NCBI GenBank assembly: GCA_965248815.1
Contig: CBDFKK010000004.1
Coordinates: 62,001-126,000, forward strand
DNA length: 64,000 bases
Direction of reading: 5' to 3'
Source of the DNA: CBDFKK01 sp965248815
GTDB taxonomy: Bacteria; Pseudomonadota; Alphaproteobacteria; SMXP01
Below the pieces are notes generated by a model. That model worked only from the letters and a program-made list of their open reading frames with translations. It was not told the DNA's origin and did not search any database. This document shows, one piece after another, positions 1 through 8,241 of the stretch. Position 1 is the stretch's first letter; each line of letters starts with the position of its first letter. Position numbers and translations under genes: made by a program.

Positions 1-946
1 GCTCGATCGTTTTTCGCTTGATCCTTTCTCTTTGCAATAGAATGGTTTGGCCGCGCCCAAAGTAAACATCTGCGGGCGTGAGGTTTTGCAGACTCTCGTG
101 ATAGCGCTGGTGATTGTAGTGACCCACGAACTCATCGATCTGCGCTTCAAGATCGCCAGGCAGATAATAGTTTTCCAGCAAGATGCGGTTCTTGAGCGTT
201 TGATGCCAGCGTTCGATTTTGCCCTGCGTTTGCGGATGATACGGCGCGCCGCGAACATGCCTCATGCCTTGATCATCCATCCAGTCAGCAAGATCGCCGG
301 CAATATAACTTGAACCATTGTCAGATAGCAGACGCGGCTTGTGTGCGACATTTGCCTGATCGCAACCCGATGCCTCCAGAGCCATTTCCAACGTATCAGT
401 GACGTCTTCAGCTCTCATCGTGGTGCAGAGCTTCCACGCAATGATGTAGCGCGAGAAGTCATCAAGAATCGTAGAGAGATAAAACCAGCCCCAGCCGATG
501 ACCTTGAGGTAGGTGAAGTCGGTCTGCCACATTTGATTTGGCGCCGTGGTCTTGTCGCGGAACTCATTGGCAGCCTTGATGACCACGAAGGCCGGGCTGG
601 TAATCAGATCAAGAGCTTTGAGCAGGCGGTACACTGAAGCTTCGGATACAAAATAGCTTTGCGTATCAGTGAACCGCACTGCCAACTCGCGCGGGCTCAG
701 TTCCGGTTCCTGAAGAGCCATATCGACGATCCGCTCTCGAATATCATCGGGGATGCGGTTCCACACGCGTTTTGGCTTGGGAGACCGGTCTTCCAATGCT
801 TGTACGCCACCACGCAAATACCGGTCGTACCATCGGTAAAACGTCGTTGCCGGGATGCCGAGCTTGTCCAGCGTCCGCAGCACCGGGAGATGGGATCGCT
901 CGACTAGGCGGATGATCTCGAGCTTCTCCGATGCGGGGTATCTCAT
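1..946 (-). CDS. IS3-family transposase OrfB (DDE integrase core), partial
   Basis: This is the C-terminal catalytic protein of the IS3-type transposase. It starts with ATG at 946 and overlaps the OrfA stop as ATGA. It is cut by the window edge about 34 bases before the stop seen in copy B. An N-terminal helix-turn-helix region (about residues 1-60) is followed by an rve integrase core with the first catalytic Asp in WQTDFTYL, the second in LLSDNGSSY, and Glu in the QGKIERWHQ segment. It should cut and join IS ends when made as an OrfAB fusion. The sequence is almost the same as the complete copy at 6053-7033. Confidence 0.9.
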   Translation of the reverse strand, partial: MRYPASEKLEIIRLVERSHLPVLRTLDKLGIPATTFYRWYDRYLRGGVQALEDRSPKPKRVWNRIPDDIRERIVDMALQEPELSPRELAVRFTDTQSYFVSEASVYRLLKALDLITSPAFVVIKAANEFRDKTTAPNQMWQTDFTYLKVIGWGWFYLSTILDDFSRYIIAWKLCTTMRAEDVTDTLEMALEASGCDQANVAHKPRLLSDNGSSYIAGDLADWMDDQGMRHVRGAPYHPQTQGKIERWHQTLKNRILLENYYLPGDLEAQIDEFVGHYNHQRYHESLQNLTPADVYFGRGQTILLQRERIKRKTIE

Positions 947-1317
947 GCGCCGTCTCCCCCATCCCCGATCATGCTTTTTTTAAGCAGCCGGTTCTCCAGC
1001 ACCTGTTCGGCAAGCGCTTCCTTGAGGTCATGCCTCTCGCGGCGCAGGTCCTTGACCTCGCCCGAGGACGCCTGGCGGGCGGTATCCCCCGAAAGCCGCT
1101 TCTTGCCGGCTTCCAGGAACTCCTTCGACCAGCTGTAGTAGAGGCTCTCGGCGATCCCTTCCCGACGGCACAGCTCGGCGATGCTGTCCTCGCCGCGCAG
1201 GCCCGAGAGCACAATCCGGATCTTCTCTTCAGCCGAATATTGCTTGCGCGTCTTGCGCCGGATGTCCTTGATCGTGCGCTCAGCAGCGCCCTGATGGCGT
1301 TCGCTCTTCTGTCTCAT
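943..1317 (-). CDS. IS3-family transposase OrfA (HTH protein)
   Basis: This 124-residue OrfA has the usual layout of IS3 OrfA proteins: a helix-turn-helix (about 20-65, RKQYSAEEKIRIVLSGLRG) that binds IS ends, then a leucine-rich coiled coil (about 85-115) for dimerisation. It overlaps OrfB by four bases with OrfB in the -1 frame, as expected for programmed frameshifting. The first 18 residues differ from the OrfA of copy B (7030-7404), while the rest is identical. This argues for recombination or gene conversion between related elements rather than simple duplication. Confidence 0.88.
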   Translation of the reverse strand: MRQKSERHQGAAERTIKDIRRKTRKQYSAEEKIRIVLSGLRGEDSIAELCRREGIAESLYYSWSKEFLEAGKKRLSGDTARQASSGEVKDLRRERHDLKEALAEQVLENRLLKKSMIGDGGDGA

Positions 1318-1403
1318 CGTTCACTCCTCAATAGTGACGATGAGCCAAAAAATCTCCCTTACACAAATCCCTCAATCTGTTCCGTGAGCGCTGACGCCGG
1401 ACA

Positions 1404-1610
1404 GATCTGCGCAAACTCTCCCTCCATCATTGAACAACGGCCGCTATAAATTGATCGTCATATACACAGGGGATTTTTATGATTCTTGACGCGGTCTCGT
1501 GAGCGCGCAGGCCGTGCCTATTCGCCATCGGTTGCTGCGTTGTGGCCTGCAGCAAAACGAGTCGTGACTTTGCTTTTTGGGCATACTTTGTATGCTCGGT
1601 GTGTGGGTCC
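1404..1610. other. Gap between IS copy A and the surface-protein gene
   Basis: I see no gene here. A short perfect hairpin, GCATAC-TTT-GTATGC (1581-1595), sits just after the stop of the surface-protein gene on the minus strand. It has no following T-run in either direction, so it is not a convincing terminator. Confidence 0.4.
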
Positions 1611-4600
1611 TCAGAGTGGGGTTGACATTCGCATCAGCACGGCTAGATCGGCTGGACGGGTTCTGTTCTCCCGCCTTATTGCTTCCAATTCCAACGCCAA
1701 TGGCAGGGCCTGCTTCGAGTGGGTAGGCAGGCTCCAAGCGATGCCCAAGGCCACCTCCCGACCGTGTCCGGCCCATCGCATCCGGCTATAGGGCGTCATC
1801 AGACCCGGTAGGCCGAGCGCATTCATGGCGCCGTAGGCCACCTCGCTTTCCATCTGGTACTGGGAGCTTGTTCCCAGTTCTCCTATCCCGGCTGGGTGCG
1901 TGACCGCATCCGCGTTGTCCCACAGCGTCGTTTGGCCGCCGCCGTCCTGGCCCCACGAGGACATCACCGCCGCCCTGAACCCGCGCTGCTTCTCCCCCGG
2001 GTCCCAGCTCGCCTGCACGCCCACTCCCCAGTCCCGGTAGTCGCTTTCATGCACCACCAGCACCCGGCCTTGCAGCGCCACGTCCAGTCCCCTGTTGGCG
2101 TCCAGGTACCCGAGACTGAAACCGGTTTCCAGGCCGGCGCCCCGTTCTGCATCGCCCCTGTCGAAACGCCCGCCGGCCTCCGCCTTCAGGCTCAGTGAGC
2201 GGCCTGCTGATAGCTCCCTGTCGTGCACCCATTCCAGCATCAAGCGGCCCCGGTGAGCCTCACCGCTCACCTCGGCGATGTCGTCGGCGGCGTCGGTCTC
2301 CAGTTGCGCCGTGAAGGCATCGGCTCGCAGGCCCCATTCATTGTTGCCCCGCCGCGACAACACCGTCCTCACTCCCCCGGCGAACATCCGGAAGTCGGCA
2401 TCGAAGTCGTGGGTCCGGCCCGGCTCTTTGACATCCACTTGTCCCGTTCCCAAGCCGCCTATGCCCCACACGCTCACCCGTTCGTTCGGCTGCCAGTACA
2501 GATAAGGATGAAACGTGTTCAGATCACTTTCCAACACCCCATCTACACCATCATCGGCGTAATCCATGGTCCCCCAGCTGCGCATGAACGACAGCCCGGC
2601 CAGCACCTGCTTGTTGGCATAGAGGTCCAGACCCACATGCGCGGCGTTGAGGTCGCCGCGATAGTTCATACCGAGCCGCGCCAAGTCCCCGTTGAAGTGC
2701 TGCAGATCTCCCTGTCCCCACAACACCGATACCCGGCTCGTCTCCTGCTCACTCTCTCCCAGGGACATCTCGAAGGAGACCCCCGAAAGGCTGAGCTCTT
2801 GATCCCTCATCCCTAAGAGGTCCTCCAATCCCAGCGGCGCCTCTCCGACCCCGGAACCCCAGAGTCGATCCTGCCCGTAGACTCTCCCGCCAGGCGCCAT
2901 ACCGGAGCCGGCAGAGGGACCCGGGTCGCTCGGGTCGGAGCGAGCAAAGCTCGCCAAAGACCCCAGCGAGAAACTCCGCAACGAACCCGGCGAGAAACTC
3001 CGCCGCCACGATCCCGTTGCTGCACTGGTCTTGGCCGCGTCCGAAGCACTCGGCTCCACCGGGCCTCTCCTAACCGTGCCATCGATGCGCCGGCTGCCTA
3101 TCCGCTCCGGGTCTCCCGGGCTCACAGCCGCGCCGCTATTGGCGCTCCCCGGCTGCGGTGTTGGCACCGCCTCATCCGATGACCCCAGACGACTCCACTG
3201 ACGATACCGCTCAAACCGACCCTCAATCGCCGCCTGCGCGCTCGCGGCCGTTGAGCGCGCGATCACCGCCAGCATCGCCTCCAGCGTTTGTGAGAACTGC
3301 TCCGCCGTGCGGTGCTGTATGAAGTTCACCGTTGTCTGAGAGATTTCTCCTTCACTCACCCCCTCCGGCAGCCCGCCCAAGCTCAGCACAATCCCCTCGC
3401 CAGGATCGTTCACTTCATCGGCCAGCAACTCGACGGAAATCGTCCCCTGACTCCCGCCTTCCTCGAACACCACCGACGCCGGCACTCCCCTATAGTCCTC
3501 GTCCGTGGCCCCTCCTATGGACACCACCACCAGCGGTACTTCCACCCGCCGGTCCGCGGCCGGCGACATCTCCATCTCGATGTCGGCCTGCCGGCCTTCC
3601 TTCACCTCGTACGCCGCCTGGACAAAGCTCACCGTCAGCTCAACCAGCCCCTTGTCCTCAAGCGTCACCGTCGCCACGGCCGGTTCCCCTGCCATCACGA
3701 TTTCCGGCAACTCCCCAAAGCCCAGCTCCACCGTCTCGTCGTCCCCGTCCCCATCATGGTTGGCGGCAATCCTCAAGGTCTGTTCCGTTTCGCCGGCCGG
3801 GAAGGCGAGCGTGCCGATGCCCGCCTCTCCATCCCAATCTTCCAATCCCTCGACCGTATAGTCGCCGACTTCCGTCTCCTCCGGCCGCGTCACCCGGATC
3901 GGGATCGCCAATTCCTCGTCCCCGGCCTGGCTCAGCTTCACCGTCACCGCCACCGTCTCTCCCCCTTCGGTTGCCGTGTAGTCCTCCTCCTGGTAGCTCA
4001 CCACCAGCTTGGCTTCCACTTCGAAAGGCTCCGCCGCCCGGTTGCCGTTGCCGGACCTGTCCTCGGCCACGTCCCCGGAGACCTCAACCCTCACTTCACC
4101 GGTCCCTTCGGGCGTGATCGTCGCCGTGTACTCCTGCGGCGAGATTTTGGTAAATTTTGAAGCCGTTCCATTAGTGACTTGGATGTCTTCAAGCTCAAAA
4201 CCCTCCACCGGCTCCGAGAAGGTGATCGTCACTTTGAACCCCGCTATTCCCAGCGGCTCCATCGGCCCTTCGATCGTTACCTCCGGCCGCTCCAGATCCG
4301 CCTCGAGCACCAGAGGCGCGCCCGCTATATTGCCGTTGCCGGACCTGTCCTCGGCCACGTCCCCGGAGACCTCAACCCTCACTTCACCGGTCCCTTCGGG
4401 CGTGATCGTCGCCGTGTACTCCTGCGGCGAGATTTTGGTAAATTTTGAAGCCGTTCCATTAGTGACTTGGATGTCTTCAAGCTCAAAACCCTCCACCGGC
4501 TCCGAGAAGGTGATCGTCACTTTGAACCCCGCTATTCCCAGCGGCTCCGTCGGCCCTTCGATCGTTACCTCCGGCCGCTCCAGATCCGCCTCGAGCACCA

Positions 4601-4967
4601 GAGGCGCGCCCGCTATATTGCCGTTGCCGACCCCGTATTCGCCCACATTCGCCCCAACTTCCACGATCACTTCACCGCTCTTCGAGGGAGTGATCTCTGC
4701 CTTATAGGTCGGCGCCGACCCACTGAAGTCGGTCACCGAACCATTCGTCACCGCGATCTCGCTCCGCTCGAAACCCGTCACCGCCTCGCTAAAGATGATC
4801 ATCACCTCGAACACGCCGCGCACCGGAGCTGACACCTCCGTCTGAATCTCGACCGTCACTACCTTTTCGTTGTCGGCCTCGGTCGCCGTGACCGCATCGC
4901 CATAAATTTCGGCATAGTCATCGCCGAAGCTTGTCGCGGTGTGAGAGAAGATCGCGACGTCATCCAC
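1611..4967 (-). CDS. Autotransporter-like surface protein, C-terminal part (after frameshift)
   Basis: This 1118-residue reading frame continues the gene at 4969-5835 after a frameshift. The apparent GTG start at 4967 is not a natural beginning, because the first 40 residues still align to the repeat that precedes the break. In order it holds: the rest of that repeat; three bacterial Ig-like units of about 96 residues (each with FSEAV/FSEPV...GFE and VTNG motifs); two Calx-beta-like domains (about 320-440 and 445-550); a low-complexity Pro/Ser/Gly linker; and a C-terminal segment of about 380 residues rich in alternating aromatic and hydrophobic strands, typical of an outer-membrane autotransporter barrel. 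The likely role is adhesion at the cell surface. It lies alone between two IS copies on the same strand. The gene is probably non-functional unless the frameshift is a sequence error. Confidence 0.82.
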   Translation of the reverse strand: MDDVAIFSHTATSFGDDYAEIYGDAVTATEADNEKVVTVEIQTEVSAPVRGVFEVMIIFSEAVTGFERSEIAVTNGSVTDFSGSAPTYKAEITPSKSGEVIVEVGANVGEYGVGNGNIAGAPLVLEADLERPEVTIEGPTEPLGIAGFKVTITFSEPVEGFELEDIQVTNGTASKFTKISPQEYTATITPEGTGEVRVEVSGDVAEDRSGNGNIAGAPLVLEADLERPEVTIEGPMEPLGIAGFKVTITFSEPVEGFELEDIQVTNGTASKFTKISPQEYTATITPEGTGEVRVEVSGDVAEDRSGNGNRAAEPFEVEAKLVVSYQEEDYTATEGGETVAVTVKLSQAGDEELAIPIRVTRPEETEVGDYTVEGLEDWDGEAGIGTLAFPAGETEQTLRIAANHDGDGDDETVELGFGELPEIVMAGEPAVATVTLEDKGLVELTVSFVQAAYEVKEGRQADIEMEMSPAADRRVEVPLVVVSIGGATDEDYRGVPASVVFEEGGSQGTISVELLADEVNDPGEGIVLSLGGLPEGVSEGEISQTTVNFIQHRTAEQFSQTLEAMLAVIARSTAASAQAAIEGRFERYRQWSRLGSSDEAVPTPQPGSANSGAAVSPGDPERIGSRRIDGTVRRGPVEPSASDAAKTSAATGSWRRSFSPGSLRSFSLGSLASFARSDPSDPGPSAGSGMAPGGRVYGQDRLWGSGVGEAPLGLEDLLGMRDQELSLSGVSFEMSLGESEQETSRVSVLWGQGDLQHFNGDLARLGMNYRGDLNAAHVGLDLYANKQVLAGLSFMRSWGTMDYADDGVDGVLESDLNTFHPYLYWQPNERVSVWGIGGLGTGQVDVKEPGRTHDFDADFRMFAGGVRTVLSRRGNNEWGLRADAFTAQLETDAADDIAEVSGEAHRGRLMLEWVHDRELSAGRSLSLKAEAGGRFDRGDAERGAGLETGFSLGYLDANRGLDVALQGRVLVVHESDYRDWGVGVQASWDPGEKQRGFRAAVMSSWGQDGGGQTTLWDNADAVTHPAGIGELGTSSQYQMESEVAYGAMNALGLPGLMTPYSRMRWAGHGREVALGIAWSLPTHSKQALPLALELEAIRRENRTRPADLAVLMRMSTPL
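4042..4628 (-). repeat. Tandem 288-bp direct repeat encoding Ig-like domains
   Basis: Bases 4042-4340 match 4330-4628 with a period of 288 bp (96 codons). I see one difference, which changes Met to Thr in the GPMEPLG/GPTEPLG segment. A third, diverged unit continues to about 4900. Near identity at the DNA level points to a recent duplication, or homogenisation, of an adhesin domain. Confidence 0.92.
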
Positions 4968-4968
4968 C

Positions 4969-5835
4969 TCAGTCGGCGTCTTCGGCCGCCGTGACCGTCA
5001 CCGTCTGCTCCGTATTCCAGTTCGAGTTCGTGAAGGGCAACGTAACCGAAGTTATATTCGTATCCGTATCCTTATCCGAGCTCACCGTCAGGTCGGCGTC
5101 ACTCCTTTGGTCCCGGGTCGCCTCGACCGTGACATCGTTCAGTGGCTTGGTGCCAAGCTTTACCGTGTAGGTCGCCGAGCCGCCTTCCGGCACCGACAGT
5201 GTCGTCGGCGAGACGATCACGCCGATCGTGTCGTTGTCATCCTCGGTTGTTCTGACGCCGGGGGCGGGAAGCCCGTCATAGACGGTGCCGGGGCTGCTGG
5301 CCACTAAATGCCTAAACAGGGCGATGCCGGGCTCGCCGTCGGCGTCTTCGGCCGCCGTGACCGTCACCGTCTGCTCCGTATTCCAGTTCGAGTTCGTGAA
5401 GGTCAGCGTATCCGGGCTCGCCGTCAGATCATCATCGGCCGAGGGCGACCGCCCCACCGTGATCGTGACATCATCCGTCGGCTGGGTAACGAGCACCACC
5501 GTGTAGCTCGCCGAGCCGCCTTCGGGCACCGACAGTGCCGTCTCCGAAACCGCCACGCCGGGGGCCTGCGCGAAGGCCAAGTTCGGCCAGGCGAGCCAGG
5601 CCAGACAGGCGGCGCCGGCGAATATGCCTGCACCCCACCAGCCGCGACGGCTGCACGTGAAGCGATGGGCTTGATGAACCAGCCCCGCCCGTGGCTTGGG
5701 AGCGCGAGAGCCTTCCCTCTGGGCCGCCGAGGCGGACTGGCTCCCTTTGGCATCAGGCCTCCATCGGCTCGATTGGCTGATGGGAGGCGGGTAGGACAGT
5801 ACGGCGGCGCGAACTTGAGAACTTGATCTGGGCAT
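4969..5835 (-). CDS. Autotransporter-like surface protein, N-terminal part (before frameshift)
   Basis: This 288-residue frame carries an extended N-terminus (about 65 residues, Arg/Ser rich), a signal peptide (hydrophobic stretch GAGIFAGAACLAWLAW, then AFAQA as a likely cleavage site) and two repeats of about 115 residues. Each repeat starts with a V(P)EGGSA(S/T)YTV strand and ends with NWNTEQTVTVTAAEDAD. The second repeat ends at a TGA stop at 4969-4971. In the first repeat the sequence after EDAD is GGC GAG; in the second it is T GAG, so two bases are missing. Downstream homology resumes in the other frame. Together with 1611-4967 the intact protein would have about 1,400 residues. The long N-terminus may be an extended autotransporter signal, or the true start may lie further in. 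Confidence 0.8.
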   Translation of the reverse strand: MPRSSSQVRAAVLSYPPPISQSSRWRPDAKGSQSASAAQREGSRAPKPRAGLVHQAHRFTCSRRGWWGAGIFAGAACLAWLAWPNLAFAQAPGVAVSETALSVPEGGSASYTVVLVTQPTDDVTITVGRSPSADDDLTASPDTLTFTNSNWNTEQTVTVTAAEDADGEPGIALFRHLVASSPGTVYDGLPAPGVRTTEDDNDTIGVIVSPTTLSVPEGGSATYTVKLGTKPLNDVTVEATRDQRSDADLTVSSDKDTDTNITSVTLPFTNSNWNTEQTVTVTAAEDAD

Positions 5836-5978
5836 AGAGGAGGTTCCATTCGACTGCTCAGCACACCATTGTCCGAACTAGCCCGCTTTATTCAGCGCGG
5901 CCCAATGTTGTGATGGCGGACATGGCGTAAGTCGTTGGTATTGGGTAGAAAGTCGTTGTCCAGCGTCCTTCTCCCCAG
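5836..5978. other. Gap between surface-protein gene and IS copy B
   Basis: I see no gene or clear signal in this stretch. It should hold the promoter of the surface-protein gene, which reads away from copy B. Confidence 0.4.
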
Positions 5979-6052
5979 TGTCCGTCATCAGATAAATTGG
6001 AACAGATTTTGATTTGAGCTAGCGGAGTATATGGCTCATCTGTTGTATCAGT

Positions 6053-7033
6053 TTAAGCAGCGGCTTTGCTGTGTTGCAAGCGCCGATGCTCGATCGTTTT
6101 TCGCTTGATCCTTTCTCTTTGCAATAGAATGGTTTGGCCGCGCCCAAAGTAAACATCTGCGGGCGTGAGGTTTTGCAGACTCTCGTGATAGCGCTGGTGA
6201 TTGTAGTGACCCACGAACTCATCGATCTGCGCTTCAAGATCGCCAGGTAGGTAATAGTTTTCCAGCAAGATGCGGTTCTTGAGCGTTTGATGCCAACGCT
6301 CGATTTTGCCTTGCGTTTGCGGATGATACGGCGCGCCGCGAACATGCCTCATGCCTTGATCATCCATCCAGTCAGCAAGATCGCCGGCAATATAACTTGA
6401 ACCATTGTCAGATAGCAGACGCGGCTTGTGTGCGACATTTGCCTGATCGCAACCCGATGCCTCCAGAGCCATTTCCAACGTATCAGTGACGTCTTCAGCT
6501 CTCATCGTGGTGCACAGCTTCCACGCAATGATGTAGCGCGAGAAGTCATCAAGAATCGTAGAGAGATAAAACCAGCCCCAGCCGATGACCTTGAGGTAGG
6601 TGAAGTCGGTCTGCCACATTTGATTTGGCGCCGTGGTCTTGTCGCGGAACTCATTGGCAGCCTTGATGACCACGAAGGCCGGGCTGGTAATCAGATCAAG
6701 AGCTTTGAGCAGGCGATACACTGAAGCTTCGGATACAAAATAGCTTTGCGTATCAGTGAACCGCACTGCCAACTCGCGCGGGCTCAGTTCCGGTTCCTGA
6801 AGAGCCATATCGACGATCCGCTCTCGAATATCATCGGGGATGCGGTTCCACACGCGTTTTGGCTTGGGAGACCGGTCTTCCAATGCTTGTACGCCACCAC
6901 GCAAATACCGGTCGTACCATCGGTAAAACGTCGTTGCCGGGATGCCGAGCTTGTCCAGCGTCCGCAGCACCGGGAGATGGGATCGCTCGACTAGGCGGAT
7001 GATCTCGAGCTTCTCCGATGCGGGGTATCTCAT
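6053..7033 (-). CDS. IS3-family transposase OrfB (DDE integrase core)
   Basis: This is the complete 326-residue OrfB. The N-terminal third is a helix-turn-helix segment (LDKLGIPATTFYRWYDRYL, about 24-42) plus a second DNA-binding region. The integrase core follows, with catalytic Asp in QTDFTYL (about 141), Asp in SDNGSSY (about 210) and Glu in KIERWHQ (about 247). The C-terminus has the YNHQRYHESL motif common in IS3 transposases. The ATG overlaps the OrfA stop as ATGA, in the -1 frame. It is expected to act as an OrfAB fusion made by frameshifting. Confidence 0.92.
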   Translation of the reverse strand: MRYPASEKLEIIRLVERSHLPVLRTLDKLGIPATTFYRWYDRYLRGGVQALEDRSPKPKRVWNRIPDDIRERIVDMALQEPELSPRELAVRFTDTQSYFVSEASVYRLLKALDLITSPAFVVIKAANEFRDKTTAPNQMWQTDFTYLKVIGWGWFYLSTILDDFSRYIIAWKLCTTMRAEDVTDTLEMALEASGCDQANVAHKPRLLSDNGSSYIAGDLADWMDDQGMRHVRGAPYHPQTQGKIERWHQTLKNRILLENYYLPGDLEAQIDEFVGHYNHQRYHESLQNLTPADVYFGRGQTILLQRERIKRKTIEHRRLQHSKAAA

Positions 7034-7404
7034 GCGCCGTCTCCCCCATCCCCGATCATGCTTTTTTTAAGCAGCCGGTTCTCCAGCACCTGTTCGGCAA
7101 GCGCTTCCTTGAGGTCATGCCTCTCGCGGCGCAGGTCCTTGACCTCGCCCGAGGACGCCTGGCGGGCGGTATCCCCCGAAAGCCGCTTCTTGCCGGCTTC
7201 CAGGAACTCCTTCGACCAGCTGTAGTAGAGGCTCTCGGCGATCCCTTCCCGACGGCACAGCTCGGCGATGCTGTCCTCGCCGCGCAGGCCCGAGAGCACA
7301 ATCCGGATCTTCTCTTCAGCTGAATATTGCTTGCGCGTCTTGCGCCGGATGTCCCGTACCGCCGTCTCGGCGCCGTCCTTCAAACTCATGGATTTCTGGA
7401 TCAT
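7030..7404 (-). CDS. IS3-family transposase OrfA (HTH protein)
   Basis: This 124-residue OrfA has a helix-turn-helix (about 20-65) and a C-terminal leucine-rich coiled coil. It is identical to the copy-A OrfA apart from the first 18 or so residues, where copy B reads MIQKSMSLKDGAETAVRD. The start lies 87 bases inside the right end of the IS. A run of seven T at 7062-7068 (A on the coding strand) precedes the overlap with OrfB. Confidence 0.88.
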   Translation of the reverse strand: MIQKSMSLKDGAETAVRDIRRKTRKQYSAEEKIRIVLSGLRGEDSIAELCRREGIAESLYYSWSKEFLEAGKKRLSGDTARQASSGEVKDLRRERHDLKEALAEQVLENRLLKKSMIGDGGDGA

Positions 7405-7491
7405 CTGCGTTCCCTTCGGTCACGACGATGAGCCAGAAATCCTCCGTTACACAATCAACTCCATCTGTCCCACAGGCGCTGATGTCAGACA

Positions 7492-8235
7492 GTGTCAGGA
7501 TCGAATCCTCCACTCTTTTGCATCCATAATTATCCGGGAACGGTTTTGGAGTACGGTCTCATGGCACAGACCCTTGGCCCGGGACAGCCGGTTTACGGCT
7601 TGAGATGCGCAGACGACCTGCCGACCGCCGGCGTGACCATCGAAAGCATGGCAGCCCAATACATTGAAGAAACAAAACGTGTCCGCCCGCATGGTCCTTA
7701 TTATTTGTGCGGCAATTGTTATGGAGGCGTTATCGCCTTTGAAATGGCGCAGCAGCTAAAGCGGGCAGGGGAGACGGTCGGTCTGCTCGCCTTGATCGAT
7801 ACTGCTTATCCCGCGTTTGGATTGCGCTTGGTGGGAAGACAATTGAACCTTGCGCGCAATTGGCAATCTTTTCGTTTTCTTTCCCTGCGAGACAATGCCC
7901 GCCTTTTTTTGAAACGCTTGCAAAGCTTTGCGAAGTGGTTGAGCCGGGAGGCGACGCGAAAGAGATTGGCTCGAACGCAAGACCTAAGCCTGAGCATTGC
8001 GGACGTCAACAGACTAGCGGAAGCACGGTACCGACCAAACACCTATGATGGCCCCGTAGTATTGTATTGTGTCGGCCGCCCTCACAACCATCTTGGTTGG
8101 CGTAAAGTGACGGGGCCAAAATTGAAGATTGTAGAGCTGGCGTCGCAGCCGGGTGTGGCAGACGACACGCATCTAGTTTCTGAGCCCTATGTCGGCGAAT
8201 TGGTCCGTGACATTCGGCAACAATTAAAACGCTAG
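7492..8235 (+). pseudogene. Thioesterase domain, 5'-truncated by IS copy B
   Basis: The open frame starts at the first base after the IS right end (GTG at 7492), so the natural 5' part is gone. The 247 remaining residues form an alpha/beta-hydrolase thioesterase domain of the NRPS/PKS type. It begins PPLFCIHNYPG, has QPVYGLR, then the nucleophile elbow GNCYGG (Cys in place of the usual Ser, about residue 74), Asp in LIDTAYP, and a C-terminal DDTHL with the likely catalytic His. Such domains usually end larger acyl-CoA ligase/carrier-protein proteins, so the missing part was probably an adenylation and carrier module. That part is not elsewhere in the window. The fragment might still be translated from the GTG. 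Confidence 0.75.
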
Positions 8236-8241
8236 GCCGCA

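Larger units (their letters stand above)
1..1403 (-). mobile_element. IS3-family insertion sequence, copy A (left end outside window)
   Basis: The element reads right to left: OrfA (943-1317), then OrfB (946 down to the window edge). Its outer end is at 1403, where the reverse complement starts TGTCCGGCGTCAG and is followed further in by GGAACAGAT. The same two blocks occur in the left end of copy B. Bases 1 to about 1268 are nearly identical to 6088-7355 (roughly eight substitutions by eye). The last 130 bases, covering the OrfA N-terminus and the terminal repeat, have clearly diverged. A run of seven A on the coding strand (T at 975-981) near the OrfA end is a possible site for frameshifting into OrfB, although it is not a canonical in-frame heptamer. 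Confidence 0.88.
5979..7491 (-). mobile_element. IS3-family insertion sequence, copy B (complete, about 1.5 kb)
   Basis: The ends were set by imperfect terminal inverted repeats. The left end starts TGTCCGTCATCAG at 5979, and the right end read in reverse starts TGTCTGACATCAG at 7491. Both are followed about 8 bases later by GG(A/G)ACAGAT. OrfA and OrfB lie on the minus strand. No direct target duplication is visible: the left flank ends CCCAG and the right flank begins GTGTC. So this copy may have taken part in recombination rather than being a clean insertion. It has the same orientation as copy A, 4.6 kb away, and the two flank the surface-protein gene like a composite transposon. Confidence 0.88.

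Noticed and set aside
1581..1595. Hairpin GCATAC-TTT-GTATGC as terminator
   Set aside because: No T-run follows on either strand and the stem has only six pairs.
3312..4707. Long plus-strand open frames opposite the surface-protein gene
   Set aside because: They are mirror frames of a GC-rich repeat gene. Their composition is Arg/Pro/His or Ser/Thr rich, and they repeat with the 288-bp unit. No start signals or domain features.
5979..7491. Target-site duplication around IS copy B
   Set aside because: The left flank (CCCAG) and right flank (GTGTC) do not match, so no duplication can be claimed.
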